From Verrucomicrobia bacterium UBA1727 (GTDB lineage: Bacteria; Verrucomicrobiota; Kiritimatiellia; RFP12; UBA1067), in assembly GCA_002315875.1 (NCBI GenBank), contig DCIL01000017.1, positions 2,685 through 9,650 of the forward strand: a DNA stretch of 6,966 bases. Direction: 5' to 3'. A model generated the notes under the pieces. It saw only the letters and a program-made list of their open reading frames with translations. It did no database searches and had not been told where the DNA came from. Made by a program: the position numbers and the translations under genes. Shown piece by piece: positions 5,966-6,966 of this stretch. Positions within the stretch are counted from its first letter, which is position 1; each line of letters opens with the position of its first letter.

Positions 5966-6788
5966 GGTCGAGCAGCTCGTCATCTACGACGACGAGGCGA
6001 AGGGTCCGTCCTGGGCCCGCAATCGCGGACTCGAGCGAGCGACCGGTGACTACGTCTTCTTCGTCGATGCCGATGATACGGTGCGCGCGGACTTCTTCCG
6101 CAAGCCCGCATCGCTTCTTGAGAGTACGGGAGCCGACTTGTGTCTCTTCGGGGTCAGCGACTTCATTCCGCCGCGGAACTTCGACTTGAGCGGACGCTCT
6201 GAGATCCATGAAAAGCTGCTCAATTCGTTCATCGGCTATTCGATGGATGACGTCCGTCGCTGGAATCGCGGCGGTGCGCTCAATGAAAACCGCACGCTCG
6301 GCAGTGTCGGACGCTGCGCCTTCCGCCGCTCCTTCCTTGAGAAATACGCCATCCGCTTCAACGAACGCATTTCCTTCTATGAAGACAGCGTCTTCGTTAT
6401 GCGTTCGGTTGCCTATGCCGAGCGGGCGCTCGAGATTCAGGATGTTCTCTTTGATTACGATCCGCAGCCGAGCGGAAACTTCGGCAGCGGGGTGAACGGA
6501 CGCCGCCATTGGTCGTACAAGCTCGAGGTTCTTGCGGAGCGGCTTCAGCTCGAGCGCGAGGTCGGTGACGTCTGGCGGCATTGCGAGGCGAGCGCGGTCT
6601 TCGGTTTCCTCGAGATGCTGGTGATCGGCCTAAGATCGCGCCTTCCGCTCAAGGATCAGCTTGCCGCGGCGAAGTCCTATCTCGCCGTTCCGGAGGTCCG
6701 TGCCGCCTTCCGCGCTTTCCCCGTTTCCCTGCGCCATCCGCTCCTCGCGCTTTCGGTACAGATTGTGCGGTTGACTCAGAGGGCATAA
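5871..6788 (+). CDS. Family 2 (GT-A fold) glycosyltransferase
   Basis: The 305-residue protein transfers a sugar from a nucleotide-sugar donor; acceptor and sugar cannot be told from sequence. It starts with the GT-A first strand KLSVIIPCHPRNR at 2-14, followed by the donor-site block GPSWARNRGLERATGDYVFFVDADD at about 45-69, where D66-A-D68 is the metal-binding DxD. It has a second acidic motif YEDSVF at 170-175 where the family keeps the catalytic-base ED. The remainder (about 200-305) is a helical C-terminal part without clear membrane helices, apart from a mildly hydrophobic LEMLVIGLRS. The start is fixed: an in-frame TGA at 5865-5867 lies just upstream and the first strand is needed for the fold. 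GAGAG at 5860-5864 could serve as ribosome binding site. Likely roles are surface polysaccharide or lipopolysaccharide building. It overlaps parA by 95 bases. Confidence 0.88.
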   Translation: MKLSVIIPCHPRNRQQLQRTLQSLEKASSGLEVEQLVIYDDEAKGPSWARNRGLERATGDYVFFVDADDTVRADFFRKPASLLESTGADLCLFGVSDFIPPRNFDLSGRSEIHEKLLNSFIGYSMDDVRRWNRGGALNENRTLGSVGRCAFRRSFLEKYAIRFNERISFYEDSVFVMRSVAYAERALEIQDVLFDYDPQPSGNFGSGVNGRRHWSYKLEVLAERLQLEREVGDVWRHCEASAVFGFLEMLVIGLRSRLPLKDQLAAAKSYLAVPEVRAAFRAFPVSLRHPLLALSVQIVRLTQRA

Positions 6789-6800
6789 AAATAGTATACT
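6771..6800 (+). promoter_or_regulatory. Sigma70-type promoter of gap
   Basis: TTGACT at 6771-6776 (five of six to TTGACA) and TATACT at 6795-6800 (five of six to TATAAT) are separated by 18 bases. The -35 lies within the last codons of the glycosyltransferase; the -10 lies in the AT-rich intergenic stretch. Transcription should start around 6806-6808, leaving a short leader of about 30 bases. The -10 is embedded in a perfect 10-base palindrome, TAGTATACTA, at 6792-6801. No terminator hairpin with a U tract is visible between the two genes, so read-through from upstream is possible. Confidence 0.65.
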
Positions 6801-6820
6801 ACGCGTAAATTTCTGCAAAA

Positions 6821-6827
6821 GAAAGGT
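6821..6827 (+). promoter_or_regulatory. Ribosome binding site for gap
   Basis: GAAAGGT lies about 10 bases before the ATG at 6837 in an A-rich, unstructured-looking leader. This fits a highly expressed glycolytic gene. Confidence 0.6.
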
Positions 6828-6836
6828 AAAAACAAA

Positions 6837-6966
6837 ATGGCTATCAAGATTGGTATCAATGGTTTCGGCCGTATCGGCCGCATGGTTTTCCGCGCCGCTG
6901 TGGAGAACTTCAACGACGTTGAGATCGTCGGCATCAACGACCTTCTCGATCCCGATTACCTCGCGT
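6837..6966 (+). CDS. gap: Glyceraldehyde-3-phosphate dehydrogenase, N-terminal start (3' truncated)
   Basis: The first 43 residues are present and the frame is open at the window edge. The opening MAIKIGINGFGRIGRMVFRA is the classic NAD-binding start of GAPDH (GxGxxGR), followed by VEIVGINDLLDPDYLA, where the NDL segment with its Asp contacts the NAD adenosine ribose in the family. The enzyme oxidises glyceraldehyde-3-phosphate to 1,3-bisphosphoglycerate in glycolysis. The catalytic Cys and His lie beyond the window. The gene has its own promoter and ribosome binding site and is separated from the upstream overlapping genes by 48 bases, so it is probably an independent unit. Use of GGT, CGT and GTT codons early on differs slightly from the GC-rich neighbours and fits high expression. 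Confidence 0.95.
   Translation, partial: MAIKIGINGFGRIGRMVFRAAVENFNDVEIVGINDLLDPDYLA

Noticed and set aside
5063..5983. A 306-residue open frame on the minus strand across parA
   Set aside because: It mirrors a clearly recognised ParA on the plus strand. Long antisense frames are expected in GC-rich coding DNA, and its translation (many Arg, His and Asp, no domain) looks like a shadow.
6789..6836. A rho-independent terminator or riboswitch between the glycosyltransferase and gap
   Set aside because: No GC-rich hairpin followed by a T run is visible. The stretch is only 48 bases and is accounted for by the promoter, leader and ribosome binding site.

Overview
The window is a tightly packed, single-direction (+ strand) stretch of bacterial chromosome, GC-rich by eye at roughly 60%. 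It holds eight genes: a truncated diaminopimelate decarboxylase (lysA), a U32/DUF3656 protein of the RlhA type, apolipoprotein N-acyltransferase (lnt), a YchJ-like SEC-C protein, an unrecognised 176-residue protein, a ParA/Soj ATPase, a family 2 glycosyltransferase, and the start of glyceraldehyde-3-phosphate dehydrogenase (gap). Lnt implies a diderm (Gram-negative type) organism with lipoproteins. The lysA C-terminus (AGAHGH...QYNGKLR), the gap N-terminus and the overall look suggest a member of the Planctomycetes-Verrucomicrobia-Chlamydiae (PVC)/Lentisphaerae-Kiritimatiellae sphere. That assignment is an impression from protein style and was not tested.

Layout: positions 1-211 are the lysA end. 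208-2466 is the U32 gene, 2463-4085 lnt, 4057-4560 the YchJ-like gene, 4557-5087 the unknown gene, 5087-5965 parA and 5871-6788 the glycosyltransferase. Every one of these junctions overlaps, by 4, 4, 29, 4, 1 and 95 bases, so the seven genes probably form one translationally coupled transcription unit. The first real gap is the AT-rich 48-base stretch 6789-6836. It carries the -10 of a good sigma70-type promoter and a ribosome binding site in front of gap, which therefore starts its own unit.

The genes do not make up one obvious pathway. They cover lysine/peptidoglycan precursor synthesis, probable rRNA modification, lipoprotein maturation, chromosome segregation and sugar transfer. This looks like a housekeeping operon of mixed functions rather than a defence, mobile or biosynthetic island. 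I see no mobile element, CRISPR array, tRNA or rRNA.

The points most worth a second look are: the 95-base parA/glycosyltransferase overlap, where parA seems to have lost an earlier stop by a one-base shift; in-frame hexanucleotide repeats that put (Ser/Thr-Pro)n linkers into two neighbouring, unrelated proteins; the uncharacterised, cysteine-free 176-residue protein between ychJ and parA; and a shared GTATACTAC element in front of the YchJ-like gene and gap. I found no convincing undescribed system.
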